Source: Nocardia jinanensis (lineage in GTDB: Bacteria > Actinomycetota > Actinomycetes > Mycobacteriales > Mycobacteriaceae). Taken from it: a stretch of 64,000 bases of DNA. Shown here in pieces: positions 1-8,969 of the stretch. Each line of letters opens with the position of its first letter. The stretch's first letter is position 1. The notes beneath the pieces are model-generated. The model did not search any database. It saw only the letters and a list, made by a program, of their open reading frames with translations, and was not told where the DNA came from. A program made the translations under genes and the position numbers. The DNA lies in assembly GCF_014645735.1 (NCBI RefSeq), contig NZ_BMMH01000007.1, forward strand, positions 350,694 to 414,693, read 5' to 3'.

Positions 1-731
1 TCCGCTATTCCGCCAAAGGGCCGTGGATCTTCCGCGATGTATCGGTGCGCGCCCGCGCGGGCGAAGTGCTCGCCGTGCTCGGACCGAACGCGCGCGGTAA
101 GACCACCATGCTCAAATGCCTGTCGGGTCTCACGCGGCCGGTCTCCGGATCGGTCGAGGTTTCCGGCGGGGTGGGCTATGTCCCGCAGAGCCATTCGGTG
201 GTGTTCTCGTTCTCGGTCCTCGATATCGTGCTCATGGGCCGGGCCCGCACGGTGAAGATCTACAGCACTCCGACGGCCGTCGATCGCGCGGCGTCCCGGG
301 AAGCGCTGCGCCGGGTGGGTGTGTCATATCTGGCCGATCGCGACTACACCGGGCTCAGCGGCGGCGAGCGTCAGCTCGTACTCATCGCCCGCGCGCTGGT
401 CTCCGAATGCGCCACCATCGTCCTGGACGAACCCGCGGCCGCCCTGGACCTGCGCAACCAGGCACAGGTGCTGACCGTGCTCCGCGGACTGGCCGACGAG
501 GGGATGGCGGTCGTCATGACCACCCATCACCCCGATCACGCGCTGCACGTAGCGGAACGGTCCATGCTGATGGTGGCCCCGGACGATCAGCGCATCGGCC
601 CGACTCGTGAACTGCTCACCGGCGCACTGCTGTCGGAGATGTACGGCGTACCGATCGTGACCGCCGATATCGAGACACCCAGTGCGATACGGCGGCTGAC
701 CGTCCCCGATTTCGGGCGGGGGATCGGATGA
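1..731 (+). CDS. ABC transporter ATP-binding protein (5' end outside window)
   Basis: This is the nucleotide-binding subunit of an ABC transporter, which would power import or export from the inner face of the membrane. The open frame runs in from position 3, so the N-terminus lies before the window. Walker A is GPNARGKTT, the signature is LSGGERQ and Walker B is TIVLDEPAAALD; a switch-histidine region (MTTHHPDHA) follows, so all ATPase motifs are present. The order and the text around Walker A resemble the FecE/BtuD (iron-siderophore/cobalamin) subgroup. The stop overlaps the next start by 4 bases, so it probably heads an operon with the three following unknowns. The substrate cannot be told from this subunit; the permease and binding protein must lie upstream. 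Confidence 0.9.
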   Translation, partial: RYSAKGPWIFRDVSVRARAGEVLAVLGPNARGKTTMLKCLSGLTRPVSGSVEVSGGVGYVPQSHSVVFSFSVLDIVLMGRARTVKIYSTPTAVDRAASREALRRVGVSYLADRDYTGLSGGERQLVLIARALVSECATIVLDEPAAALDLRNQAQVLTVLRGLADEGMAVVMTTHHPDHALHVAERSMLMVAPDDQRIGPTRELLTGALLSEMYGVPIVTADIETPSAIRRLTVPDFGRGIG

Positions 732-1351
732 CGGTCCTGAAAGCGGTGATGGCGCCGCGAAATGGAGAGGTCGCCGGTGGTTTCCGCGAGATCGACGTGT
801 ACGACCTGCCGGGGGAGTGCACCGCCGGGGTCACCGGTCTCTACCTGACCGGTGACGTGGACCAGGAATACCTGACCGAACAGCGACCACTGCTCGACGC
901 GTTCGTCGCACGCGGCGGGCGGGTCGTGGTGAACGGCCATGTGCAGCGGCTCTTCCTCGAAGGTCTGACGAAATGGCGCAAACTCGAATACCGCGACCCG
1001 GGCGACCTCGCGTTGACGCGGGTGACCGAACACCCGGTCTGGGCCGGGACCGATCCCCGTTCGTTCCTCTACAACACCGGCACCCGCGGTCCGGTCCCGT
1101 TCGCGGAACTGGAACGGATCGGAGTCGCCGGGTTCTACGGTCGCGGCTGCTACCCGGACCTGCCGGAGAGCGCCCGGATCGTGCACACTATCGGCCGCAC
1201 CCGCGCCCCGATCGACTACGACTATCCGCTGGGCACGGGCCGGGTGCTGGTACACGGTGGTAACGACCTGTTGCAGTTCGCCACCGCCGACCGCGGTACC
1301 GCCCGGCTGCACACCCAGCTCGTGCGCTGGCTGGAGGCCGATGATGAATGA
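728..1351 (+). CDS. Hypothetical protein, possible glutamine-amidotransferase-like fold
   Basis: A 207-residue protein I do not recognise by name. It overlaps the ABC ATPase by ATGA, indicating translational coupling. The pattern of hydrophobic strands followed by Gly-rich turns (ARGGRVVVNGHV near residue 65, GTGRVLVHGGND near 170) resembles class-I glutamine-amidotransferase-like or ThuA-like sandwiches, but I see no convincing catalytic Cys. There is no signal peptide or membrane segment. The next gene encodes a protein of similar length and style, so the two may be diverged partners acting with the transporter. Function is unknown; the fold call is inference. Confidence 0.7.
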   Translation: MTVLKAVMAPRNGEVAGGFREIDVYDLPGECTAGVTGLYLTGDVDQEYLTEQRPLLDAFVARGGRVVVNGHVQRLFLEGLTKWRKLEYRDPGDLALTRVTEHPVWAGTDPRSFLYNTGTRGPVPFAELERIGVAGFYGRGCYPDLPESARIVHTIGRTRAPIDYDYPLGTGRVLVHGGNDLLQFATADRGTARLHTQLVRWLEADDE

Positions 1352-1994
1352 CCCCACCCCGGCCACCGGGATCGCTTTCCTGCACGGCGGCAGCCACGCC
1401 CAGCTGGCCACCCTCGCCGATCCCGCGCTGGCGCCCTACCGGATCCGCCCGGTACACGTGCGGACCGGAGCTCTGGACGAACTCACCGAGGCCGCGGTGA
1501 TCGTGGTTTCCGACCGATTGCGGCCCGACCTGCTGCGCCGCTGGACGGGCACTGTCCTGGCCGGTCTGGAACGCGGTGCGACAGTCCTCGTATGCGGCGA
1601 GAACGACTCCGGGCAGTGGCTGCCCGGAGTCCGGGAACAGGTCCGGCCCACCGTTTTCTGGTGGTGGCGAACCGGCGAGGATCACCGGCTGCGGAAACTC
1701 GCCCTCGATCATCCCGCGTGGGAGTTCTTCTCCGACCGGTCGGTGATCTGGCACTACCACGGTGTGCTGGAACCGCCGGCGGGCGCGGTGAGCCTGGTCG
1801 ACCTGCACACCGAAGCAGGCACCCGCGACGGCTCGATCCTCTACCTGGACGAAACCTCCACCGCGGGAAAGCTGCTCGTGACCACGATGGATCCGGTGTA
1901 CCACCACGGATCCGGATTCATGCCCGGTGCCACCCAACTGCTCTATTCGGCGCTGCACTGGGCCACCAGGAACAGAGAGAAGAAGACATGCTGA
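1344..1994 (+). CDS. Hypothetical protein, second amidotransferase-like member
   Basis: A 216-residue protein of unknown function. The start is placed at the ATG at 1344, which lies six bases after a TGGAGG ribosome site; an ATG three bases earlier is equally open. The frame overlaps the stop of the previous gene. It has alternating strand/helix character (AAVIVVSDRLRPDLL, GATVLVCGENDSGQWLPG) like its upstream neighbour, again suggesting a GATase-like sandwich without an obvious nucleophile. The C-terminal part is aromatic and His-rich (FWWWRTGED, WHYHG, DPVYHHGSG), which could bind metal. Its stop overlaps the next start, so it belongs to the same operon. Confidence 0.7.
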   Translation: MNDPTPATGIAFLHGGSHAQLATLADPALAPYRIRPVHVRTGALDELTEAAVIVVSDRLRPDLLRRWTGTVLAGLERGATVLVCGENDSGQWLPGVREQVRPTVFWWWRTGEDHRLRKLALDHPAWEFFSDRSVIWHYHGVLEPPAGAVSLVDLHTEAGTRDGSILYLDETSTAGKLLVTTMDPVYHHGSGFMPGATQLLYSALHWATRNREKKTC

Positions 1995-2491
1995 CCGTTC
2001 TCGAAGCCGGTACTCCGATCGATTTCTCGTTCGCCGACCTGATGAAGTATCACGGCCCCGAATTCCCGGGCGGGGTCGCGCATGCTTACTGCGCGATGCG
2101 CCACGCTGTGTCGCTACTCGGCGCGGTCGAGCGGCGGGAGGTCACGGTCCGCACCGCGTTCCCCGGTCCGGGCGGGCGGGACGCGGTGGAGATGGTGTTG
2201 CGCGCGGTCACCGGTGACCGGTTCACCGTGGATCCCGGCCTCGCGGCCGCCCAGCGCGGCCCCGTGCTCGCCCGCTACGTATGGGAATTCACCCATGGCG
2301 AGCGCACCATCGCGCTACAACTGCGCGACGCGGGCTTCGTCACCACCGAGTTCATCGAGCTCGGCGCGCGACGCGATCGTGACCCGGCCGAGAACGCCCG
2401 GTTGACCGTGCTGAAGCAGGAGATGACCGACCGGCTGCTCGCGGGCGCCGTCGGCGAGGTCTACGAGGCGGTGCCCCCTCCGACGCGCTGA
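1988..2491 (+). CDS. FmdE-like domain protein (tentative)
   Basis: A 167-residue soluble protein. The N-terminal stretch FADLMKYHGPEFPGG-AHAYCAMRHAV recalls the FmdE (formylmethanofuran dehydrogenase subunit E) domain, where a His/Cys-containing loop followed by a helix binds metal; this is a pattern-level match only. The start ATG at 1988 follows a purine-rich GAGAGAAG site and overlaps the end of the previous frame. It is the last gene of a four-gene run with an ABC ATPase, so a link to metal or cofactor uptake is possible but is inference. The C-terminus is a helix with many charged residues. Confidence 0.6.
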   Translation: MLTVLEAGTPIDFSFADLMKYHGPEFPGGVAHAYCAMRHAVSLLGAVERREVTVRTAFPGPGGRDAVEMVLRAVTGDRFTVDPGLAAAQRGPVLARYVWEFTHGERTIALQLRDAGFVTTEFIELGARRDRDPAENARLTVLKQEMTDRLLAGAVGEVYEAVPPPTR

Positions 2492-2611
2492 CGCGCCTAC
2501 CCTCCGGGCTCGGGCCACCGCCCTACACTCGGCGCGCACGGCACCCGGGTTTTCCCGGTGTGCGTCCGGGTACGCGTACACCGTTGTCACGTTCGGAAGG
2601 AGGGCCGATCC

Positions 2612-2983
2612 ATGGTGGCCGACGGCGTAGAGGGATTGCGGACAGTGGTGCTGGACTGCCCGGATCCGTGGAAACTGTCCGAGTTCTATCTGGGATTGCT
2701 CGGCGGGGAGGTAGTACAGGAGGAGAGCGACGACACCTGGGTGGCCATGGTCGACCCACAGGGTCGCCGCCTCGCGTTCCAGTTGTCGCCGGAGTACGAA
2801 CCACCGCGGTTCCCGGACCCGGCCGGTTCGCAGCAGCTCCACCTGGATGTGCTGGTCCGTGACGTGGAGGTCGCCGAACCGGCCGTCCTGGCGCTGGGCG
2901 CCACGTTCGTGCAAGCGCATGAGGCATTCCGGGTGTACACCGATCCGGTGGGACACACCTTCTGCCTGGTCTGGTTCGCGTGA
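2612..2983 (+). CDS. VOC-family (glyoxalase-like) protein
   Basis: A 123-residue single-unit vicinal-oxygen-chelate fold protein. Typical features are the opening strand RTVVLDCPDPWKLSEFY, the middle DDTWVAMVDPQGRRLAFQ and the end YTDPVGHTFCLVW. The ATG at 2612 is chosen because a strong GAAGGAGG ribosome site sits 8 to 15 bases upstream; longer starts lack this. Such small VOC proteins often act as dimers, as drug-binding or isomerase-type enzymes, and the substrate cannot be read from sequence. The stop overlaps the photolyase GTG start, so the two genes are probably co-translated. Confidence 0.88.
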   Translation: MVADGVEGLRTVVLDCPDPWKLSEFYLGLLGGEVVQEESDDTWVAMVDPQGRRLAFQLSPEYEPPRFPDPAGSQQLHLDVLVRDVEVAEPAVLALGATFVQAHEAFRVYTDPVGHTFCLVWFA

Positions 2984-4296
2984 CCACGGCGGCGGTCGCT
3001 CTGTTCACCCGCGACCTGCGGGTACGGGACAATCCGGTGCTCAGCGCGGCGCATCGGGAAGCCGATACGGTGGCCCCGCTCTTCGTTCTCGACGAGGCCA
3101 TCCTGTCCGGCGGCGCGTGCCCACCCAACCGCGCGCATTTCCTGGCGGCCGCCCTGGGTGAACTCGACGACGAACTCCGCGAACTCGGTGGCCGGCTCAT
3201 CGTCCGCGCCGGGGATGTCGCCGAGGAGGTGGCGCGGGTGGCGGCGGCCGCTGATGCGGCCGTCGTCCATATCGCCGCGGACTTCAGCGCCTACAGCCGC
3301 GAGCGTGAGCAGCGAGTGCGCGACCGTCTGGCCCGCGACGGCCGCGAGCTGCGGGTGCACAGCGCCTCGCTCACCGTCGTCGAACCGGGCGATCTGCTCC
3401 CGGCCGGTCGCGACCACTTCGCGGTCTTCACGCCCTATCTGCGGCAGTGGACCGACGCCCGGCGCCGGACCCCGCTGCGCGCGCCACGTCACCTCGAACT
3501 GCCGCGGATTCCGGCCGGATCGCTTCCGGAGCCGGGCGATATCGGTGCCGGGGAACCGTCACCGGAGCTGTCCGTCGGTGGGGAGACGACGGGGCGGAAG
3601 ATACTGCGGGACTGGATTTCCCACAATATGGCCGATTACGCGCACGGCGGCGACGACCTGGCCGCGGACAGCACCTCCAGGCTCTCGCCGTATCTGCATT
3701 TCGGCTGTCTGTCGCCCGCCGAGGTGGTTCGCCGGGCCGGCGATTCCACCGAGGGCGCGGCGGCGTTCGTCCGGCAGCTGGCGTGGCGGGATTTCCACCA
3801 CCAGGTCCTGGCCGCCCGGCCCGACGCCGCCTGGGCGGACTACCGTGACCGTGGAATCCGCTGGCGGGAAGACGAGCAGGCGGTCGAAGCCTGGCGCGCG
3901 GGACGGACAGGTCTGCCGATCGTCGACGCCGGAATGCGGCAGTTGCGCGCACAGGGCTGGATGCACAATCGGGCCCGCCTGATCACCGCGAGTTTCCTCG
4001 CCAAATCGCTGCGCGTGGACTGGCGAATCGGCGCCCGGCACTTCCGGTACTGGCTGGTCGACGCGGATATCGCGAACAACCAGCTGAACTGGCAGTGGGT
4101 CGCGGGAACCGGGAACGACACCCGCCCGAACCGCGTGCTCAATCCGCTGCGTCAGGCCGAACGCTACGACCCGCACGGCGACTATGTGCGCCGCTGGGTA
4201 CCCGAACTCGCCGAGATCGAAGGCCGGGCGATCCACCGGCCGTGGCGGCTACAGGTCGACTATCCGGCGCCGATCCTCGAATTCCCCGGTATGTGA
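2980..4296 (+). CDS. phrB: Deoxyribodipyrimidine photolyase
   Basis: A light-dependent flavoenzyme that splits UV-induced cyclobutane pyrimidine dimers in DNA. At 438 residues it has the usual length. The N-terminal alpha/beta antenna domain begins AVALFTRDLRVRDNPVL. The C-terminal FAD-binding helical domain carries the family hallmarks: SRLSPYLHFGCLSP, WRDFHHQVL, GLPIVDAGMRQL, GWMHNRARL, ANNQLNWQWVAGTGNDT and NPLRQAERYDP. The GTG start overlaps the end of the VOC gene. A class I CPD photolyase is most likely; a cryptochrome-like role cannot be excluded from sequence alone. A strong hairpin follows the stop. Confidence 0.95.
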   Translation: MTTAAVALFTRDLRVRDNPVLSAAHREADTVAPLFVLDEAILSGGACPPNRAHFLAAALGELDDELRELGGRLIVRAGDVAEEVARVAAAADAAVVHIAADFSAYSREREQRVRDRLARDGRELRVHSASLTVVEPGDLLPAGRDHFAVFTPYLRQWTDARRRTPLRAPRHLELPRIPAGSLPEPGDIGAGEPSPELSVGGETTGRKILRDWISHNMADYAHGGDDLAADSTSRLSPYLHFGCLSPAEVVRRAGDSTEGAAAFVRQLAWRDFHHQVLAARPDAAWADYRDRGIRWREDEQAVEAWRAGRTGLPIVDAGMRQLRAQGWMHNRARLITASFLAKSLRVDWRIGARHFRYWLVDADIANNQLNWQWVAGTGNDTRPNRVLNPLRQAERYDPHGDYVRRWVPELAEIEGRAIHRPWRLQVDYPAPILEFPGM

Positions 4297-4298
4297 TG

Positions 4299-4333
4299 CG
4301 ACGCTGCCCGGGCGGTGCGCCCGGGCAGCGTCG
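4299..4333. terminator. Bidirectional hairpin terminator between phrB and the DoxX gene
   Basis: A perfect 15-bp GC-rich inverted repeat (4299-4313 with 4319-4333) and a 5-base loop sit between two convergent genes, three bases after the photolyase stop. There is no clear T tract on either side, so it may end transcription in both directions in the way common in high-GC actinobacteria. Confidence 0.7.
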
Positions 4334-4347
4334 GATTCGCGGTGTGC

Positions 4348-5448
4348 TCAGCGGAAGATGGATTTCCTACTCTTGGCCTTGGCTCGCTTGGCCTTGGCTT
4401 TTGCCTTGGTCTTCGCCAGCTCGGCACGCTGCGCCTTCGCGGAGGCGGAGAGCTCGACACCGCGATGTTTGGTGTAATCGGCGAGCCCGGCCGCGCGATG
4501 CTTGGCCGCCTCCGCCCATTCGGGGCCGCGGTGCTGCGCGGTCTCGGCGAGTTCGTTGCTGCGGTGTTTGGTGTAGTCGGCGAGTTCCGCGGCGCGGATC
4601 TTGGCCGCTTCGGCCCATTCGGGGCCGCGGTGCTGCGCGGTTCCGGCGAGTTCGTTGCTGCGGTGTTTGGTGTAGTCGGCGAGTTCCGCGGCGCGGATCT
4701 TGGCCGCTTCGGCCCATTCCGGACCGCGGTGCTGCGCGGTCTCGGCCAATTCCGCACCCCGGTGCTTGGCGATATCGGCCCAATCGGCACTCCGCTGTTT
4801 CGCGGCTTCCGCCCACACCGGGCCGCGCTGCTGGGCTGTTTCGGCCAGCTCCGCACCCCGGCTCGCCGCGGTACTCGCCAGACCCCGGCCCCTCTCGCCG
4901 GCCTGGTGCAACTGGTGTCGCACGGCCTCACCGGTACCACCGCGGCCGGACGAACCGACCGGGAGCGCACCGCCGACCGTATCGGCGGCGCGGCGGGCGG
5001 CCCGGCGTCCACGCCACCCCAGGGAGGGCTTGCCGGCGGTATCGGAGGCGGCGATCATCAGGCCGCCCAGCAGGCTTACATCCTTGAGGAACGCCGTCCG
5101 CTTGGCCGCCCGGCGCTCCGGGTCGTTCTCAGCCCAGAAATTCTGCTCGGTGACCGTCGCCGGAACCACCGTCGCGGCCAGCGCCAGCGCCGCGGGCCGC
5201 GGCGCCTTGCCCAGCGCCAGCAGCGCACCCCCGGCGATCTGCACCGCCGCGGTGACCCGCACCAGCGTGCTGGGATCTTCGGGCAGATTGCCCGCGATAT
5301 CGGAGGGCAGCGTCTCCTTCCCCTTGTGGACCAGAGTCGATGCTTCCTTCACCCGGGATTCCGGATGCATCAGTGTTTCGACTCCGTTGACGACGAACGC
5401 ACTCGCCAGTAGGGGGCGGGCAAGCCGGCGTAGCAGCATGGTGTGCAT
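4348..5448 (-). CDS. DoxX-family membrane protein with 11-residue-repeat tail
   Basis: A 366-residue protein in two parts. The first ~150 residues are hydrophobic with four membrane-helix candidates (LLASAFVVNGVETLM, VAGGALLALG-type segments) and the DoxX order including the ENDPERRAAKRTAFLKDVSLLGGL loop. The rest is a polar helical tail built from 11-residue units (AELADYTKHRS, NELAETAQHRG, PEWAEAAKIRA) in a 33-residue super-repeat, ending in a Lys/Ala-rich basic tail. The ATG at 5448 is chosen for the GAGGAAAGGG site just before it; an ATG at 5439 is possible. DoxX proteins are linked to thiol/redox stress in mycobacteria (family knowledge). The amphipathic tail may lie on a membrane surface or bind nucleic acid; that is inference. 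Confidence 0.85.
   Translation of the reverse strand: MHTMLLRRLARPLLASAFVVNGVETLMHPESRVKEASTLVHKGKETLPSDIAGNLPEDPSTLVRVTAAVQIAGGALLALGKAPRPAALALAATVVPATVTEQNFWAENDPERRAAKRTAFLKDVSLLGGLMIAASDTAGKPSLGWRGRRAARRAADTVGGALPVGSSGRGGTGEAVRHQLHQAGERGRGLASTAASRGAELAETAQQRGPVWAEAAKQRSADWADIAKHRGAELAETAQHRGPEWAEAAKIRAAELADYTKHRSNELAGTAQHRGPEWAEAAKIRAAELADYTKHRSNELAETAQHRGPEWAEAAKHRAAGLADYTKHRGVELSASAKAQRAELAKTKAKAKAKRAKAKSRKSIFR
4430..4870 (-). repeat. Tandem 99-bp (33-codon) coding repeat in the DoxX-like gene
   Basis: The sequence around 4551 recurs almost exactly 99 bases later around 4650, with weaker copies on both sides. Each 99-bp unit codes for three 11-residue helical units. It lies wholly inside the reading frame, so it is a protein repeat and not a CRISPR array. 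Confidence 0.85.
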
Positions 5449-5925
5449 CCCTTTCCTCGGTGTATCGCATCTGTCACAGCTGGTCACCAGGGCTAGTAGG
5501 CCAGAGTACTGCCGATCTACCCGGCATCCGGCGCGGGAAACAGCACCGGACCGTTCGTGTCCGCTCGAGCCCGGGTAGCAGGGCACGGCGAACATCTGGT
5601 AACGGTCCGATAATGTGTGGAACATCACAAAAATTCGCCGTGTGAATCTCTCTCGACTGGCAGGATCCGGATCGCCGCGCTCAGTGCAGGATTCGGTCCG
5701 CGCGGGCGATCACTACTCGGATACCTTCCGGCAAATCCGGCTGCCGCGGGTGCCGCGAGAGCCGCGAAATGTCTATCCTCGGGTCGCGGTAGATCCACCA
5801 CCGCGGGCATGCGGCATCGTCGCTGCCAGAGCCGCGGTGGGGTAATAGGCGTGCCCGCGTGGCCGCCCGGCGATCGCGTAGCAGTGAAATCTGCACGTCG
5901 CCCGTAACCGGAAGGACGCAATACA
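5449..5925. other. Intergenic region between divergent genes
   Basis: About 480 bases between the DoxX gene (leftward) and the nitroreductase gene (rightward). No supported reading frame is visible. A short AT-richer patch near 5605-5640 could hold promoters. The rightward gene has a clear GGAAGGA ribosome site at about 5910-5916. Confidence 0.4.
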
Positions 5926-6894
5926 ATGCCCTGCGCGACCCCGGATCGTGAGATCACCGATACTGCCCTCGGCCTGGCAGTTCGAGCGCCGTCCGTCCAC
6001 AACACCCAGCCCTGGCGGTGGCGGCCCACCGCCACCGGTATCCAACTCCTCGCCGATACCGGCCGTCAGCTGACGGTCACCGACCCCTACCAGCGCTCGC
6101 TCGTCGTCAGCTGTGGCGCCGCGCTGCACCATATGCGCGCCGCGCTGGGCGCGCTCGGCTGGGCCTCCGTCGTGGACTACTGCCCCGACCCGCGCGACCC
6201 GGACCACCTCGCCACCATTCACACCACCCGCCGGCCGCCCGGCGACGCGCAGATCGATCTGGCCGCCGCCATCCTGCTGCGCCGCACCGACCGGCGTCAC
6301 TACCTGCCCAGACCGGTCCCGGCCCGCCATCTCCGGTCGCTGGCCGCGCAGGTATCGGCCTGCGGCGCCGCCGTCCGGCAGGTCCCGGAAACGTTGCTGC
6401 CACGCCTGGCCGCACCCATGCGGCACGTGGTCGCCGCGCACGCCGCCGACCAGCGATACCAGGAGGAGATCGCCCGCTGGAGCGGACATCACCGGATCAG
6501 CGACGGTGTGCCGTCGCGGAACGCTCCCGCGGCACGCCCGGCGGGCGAGATCCCGGTGCGCGCCTTCGCGGACCCGACCCTGCTCGATCCGGTGGACCAG
6601 CCCGACGCCGCCCAGTGGCTCGTCGTCGGCACCACCCGCGACGACCGGCGGGCACAGTTGCGGGCGGGGGAGGCCACCAGTGCGCTCCTGCTCACCGCGA
6701 CCGGTCTGGGTTTGGCCACCAGCGTGCAGACCGAACCCCTCGGTGTGCTGGATACCCGACAGGAGATCCGGACCGGTCTGCTCCACGACTGCGCGTACCC
6801 GCAGTCCATGGTCCGGGTCGGCTGGAGCTCCCGCACCGCAGCGCCACTCGCCGATACTCCGCGGCGTCCGATCGGCGAAGTCCTCGAGGTCTGA
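5926..6894 (+). CDS. Acg-family FMN-binding nitroreductase-like protein
   Basis: A 322-residue two-lobe nitroreductase-fold protein of the Acg group (Rv2032/Rv3131-type in Mycobacterium tuberculosis, part of the dormancy response). Seen in sequence: VRAPSVHNTQPWRWR near the N-terminus (the FMN-binding loop of the first lobe), LLRRTDRRHYLPRPVP in the middle and RAGEATSALLLTATGLGLATS in the second lobe. The GGAAGGA site nine bases before the ATG supports the start. Acg proteins are thought to bind or sequester FMN rather than act as classical nitroreductases (family knowledge). No DosR-type box was clearly recognised upstream. Confidence 0.88.
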   Translation: MPCATPDREITDTALGLAVRAPSVHNTQPWRWRPTATGIQLLADTGRQLTVTDPYQRSLVVSCGAALHHMRAALGALGWASVVDYCPDPRDPDHLATIHTTRRPPGDAQIDLAAAILLRRTDRRHYLPRPVPARHLRSLAAQVSACGAAVRQVPETLLPRLAAPMRHVVAAHAADQRYQEEIARWSGHHRISDGVPSRNAPAARPAGEIPVRAFADPTLLDPVDQPDAAQWLVVGTTRDDRRAQLRAGEATSALLLTATGLGLATSVQTEPLGVLDTRQEIRTGLLHDCAYPQSMVRVGWSSRTAAPLADTPRRPIGEVLEV

Positions 6895-6928
6895 CGGCGC
6901 CGCGCCCCGATAACCGTGGCGGTCCGGC

Positions 6929-7855
6929 TCAGTAGCCGCGTTCGATATCGACCGGTGACAGTAGCGTTTCCCCGGCGGCGAACCGTTCGACATTGGCCCG
7001 CACGTGCTCGGCGAGCAGGCTGGGCAGGCCGTTCGAGGGGTTCGCCAGATGCGGGGTGATCACCGCGTTGGGCAGCGACCACAGTGGGTGCCCCTCCGGA
7101 AGCGGCTCCGGATCCGTGACATCCAGTGCCGCGCCCCCGATGGTTTCCGCGCGCAACGCGCGCACCAGCGCATCGGTGTCGATCAGCGATCCCCGCGCGA
7201 TGTTCACGATCCAGGCCGTCGGTTTCATCTGCGCCAGGGCGTCCGCATCGACGAGCTGCGCGGTTTCGGCCGTCGCCGGTGCCGCGATCACGAAATGATC
7301 CGCGCGCGCCCAGAGCTCGGCGTTACGGCTCGCGTCCACCGTTTCGGCGGCGCCCGGTACAGGCGTCCCGGACCTGGTGGATGCCAGCACCTCCGCACCG
7401 AACGCGGTGAACAGCGGGATCATGGCCCGCCCGATACCCCCGCAGCCGATGATCGCGACCGTCGCGCCGTGCAACGTCGCGACCCGCGTCTCGAACTCCG
7501 CCTTACGCCACGACGTCGCGCGCGCCTGCTCACCCAGTCCTCGCACCCCGGCCAGCAGCAGCAGCACCGCATGCTCGGCCACTCTCGGCGCGTAGGCCCC
7601 CGCCGCCGAGGTCCAGATCCGCCCGCCGTCGAGGATTCCCGCGGCGAACCACCGCTCGATCCCCGCGCTCGGCAACTGCACCCACCGCACCGCGTCCGGC
7701 AGCCGATCGGGGAACGTATCCGGCCCGCCTTTCCACACCACCGCCTCGGCTTCGTCCAGTGGCACCAACCGGCCACCGCCCGCCTCGATTCCCCGGCCCA
7801 GGGCCAGGTCGTGGTCCGGACCTAGATGAATTGCGGGAACTCTGGTGGGCGGCAC
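6929..7855 (-). CDS. D-isomer-specific 2-hydroxyacid dehydrogenase
   Basis: A 308-residue NAD(P)-dependent oxidoreductase. The Rossmann loop is GCGGIGRAM near residue 140. The catalytic trio of the family is visible as NIARGSLIDTDAL (Arg), DVTDPEPLPEGHPLW (Glu) and ITPHLAN (His). The start is the GTG at 7855, with GGAAG about seven bases upstream. It converges with the nitroreductase gene with only 34 bases between them. The substrate (glyoxylate, hydroxypyruvate or another 2-keto acid) cannot be assigned. The N-terminal substrate domain is shorter than in typical phosphoglycerate dehydrogenases and there is no ACT domain. Confidence 0.92.
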   Translation of the reverse strand: MPPTRVPAIHLGPDHDLALGRGIEAGGGRLVPLDEAEAVVWKGGPDTFPDRLPDAVRWVQLPSAGIERWFAAGILDGGRIWTSAAGAYAPRVAEHAVLLLLAGVRGLGEQARATSWRKAEFETRVATLHGATVAIIGCGGIGRAMIPLFTAFGAEVLASTRSGTPVPGAAETVDASRNAELWARADHFVIAAPATAETAQLVDADALAQMKPTAWIVNIARGSLIDTDALVRALRAETIGGAALDVTDPEPLPEGHPLWSLPNAVITPHLANPSNGLPSLLAEHVRANVERFAAGETLLSPVDIERGY

Positions 7856-7988
7856 AGTTCACTTCCGAGACGTCGGGGCTGGTGGCCGCATCATCATCCG
7901 CGAGTCCGGGCGTCGTCAACAATTGCCCTCACCCGTACCGAGACGCTGGACGAGAACCGGCCCACGTGCGAACACAAATACCGTGCAC

Positions 7989-8804
7989 TCACCCGGTGGC
8001 CAGCGTCCGCACGCCCGCCACCGTCCCGCCGTCGACCAGCAGATCGATTCCCGCGATAAAACTCGCCGCCGGGTCCAACAGGAAAGCCGCCGCGTGCGCG
8101 ATATCGTCCGGCGTCCCCAGCCGTCCGGTGGTCGAGGCATCGACCATCGCCCGCATCGCCGCCCCGGATTCGCCGTCCAACTCCTGCCGGCCCATCGGCG
8201 TCGAGATCACCCCCGGACTGATCGAATTGAGCCGCGCACCCCGCCGCCCCCACGCGACGGCCGCGGCCTGCACCCGCGCCACATTGCCCCTTTTGGCCAC
8301 CGCGTAGGCGATACCCGGATGCGTGTCGTGGTCGAGGAACGGCAACGCCAGCAGCTCTCCGGCCGGAGTATGCGCCAGCGCCGCGACCTGATCGTCCGGC
8401 AGCGGCGCCAGATACGCCGACATACTCGCGATCACCACACCCGCCCCGCCCTCGGCGACCACCCCTTCGAAAGCATCCAGCACCAGCGCAGTCCCCAGCA
8501 GATCCACCTCCAGCACCGCCTTCGTCACGGCCTGTGTAGGCGAAACTCCCGCGGTATGAGCAATATGGGTAACCCGCCCCAGCTCGCCCGCGGCCTCGGC
8601 CAGCGCCGCCACCGACCCGGCATCGGACACATCGACCTGCCGTCCGACCACCTCATGCCCCTCGCCGGCCAGAAGCCGCGCCACCGAGTCCAGATTGCTC
8701 TCGTCGAAATCCGCGATCAGCAGCCGCCGTCCACCCCCGATCCGGCGCGCGATGGCCCGCCCCATCCCGCCGACTCCGATAACGACCGCGACATCCTGAC
8801 CCAC
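7989..8804 (-). CDS. SDR-family oxidoreductase
   Basis: A 271-residue short-chain dehydrogenase. The start is the GTG at 8804, preceded by a GAGGAG site. The cofactor loop reads GVGGMGRAIA, replacing the usual TGxxxGxG, followed by an acidic residue (IADFDE), which favours NAD(H). The catalytic Tyr-Lys is in YAVAKRG, the preceding Ser in VIASMSAY, and the C-terminus has ISPGVISTPMG and the GIDLLVDGG ending typical of the family. The substrate is unknown. It shares its direction with the 2-hydroxyacid dehydrogenase downstream, 133 bases away, and is the last chromosomal protein gene before the tRNA. Confidence 0.9.
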   Translation of the reverse strand: MGQDVAVVIGVGGMGRAIARRIGGGRRLLIADFDESNLDSVARLLAGEGHEVVGRQVDVSDAGSVAALAEAAGELGRVTHIAHTAGVSPTQAVTKAVLEVDLLGTALVLDAFEGVVAEGGAGVVIASMSAYLAPLPDDQVAALAHTPAGELLALPFLDHDTHPGIAYAVAKRGNVARVQAAAVAWGRRGARLNSISPGVISTPMGRQELDGESGAAMRAMVDASTTGRLGTPDDIAHAAAFLLDPAASFIAGIDLLVDGGTVAGVRTLATG

Positions 8805-8969
8805 TTGGCGCTCCTCACCGCGACTGCACCGTTGCGCACCACAATCTACCGACGACCCGGAGCGACCGGACCGGAATTCGTCAGTGGCTGACAATTGTGT
8901 GGATATCCCCAGGTGGCACCCGCGATTTTGCCCCGGTGACACGATCCGATACTCTTGCTGAGCACACCG

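Noticed and set aside
4430..4870. Possible CRISPR or satellite DNA
   Set aside because: The 99-bp periodicity keeps the frame of the DoxX-like protein and codes for helical repeats.
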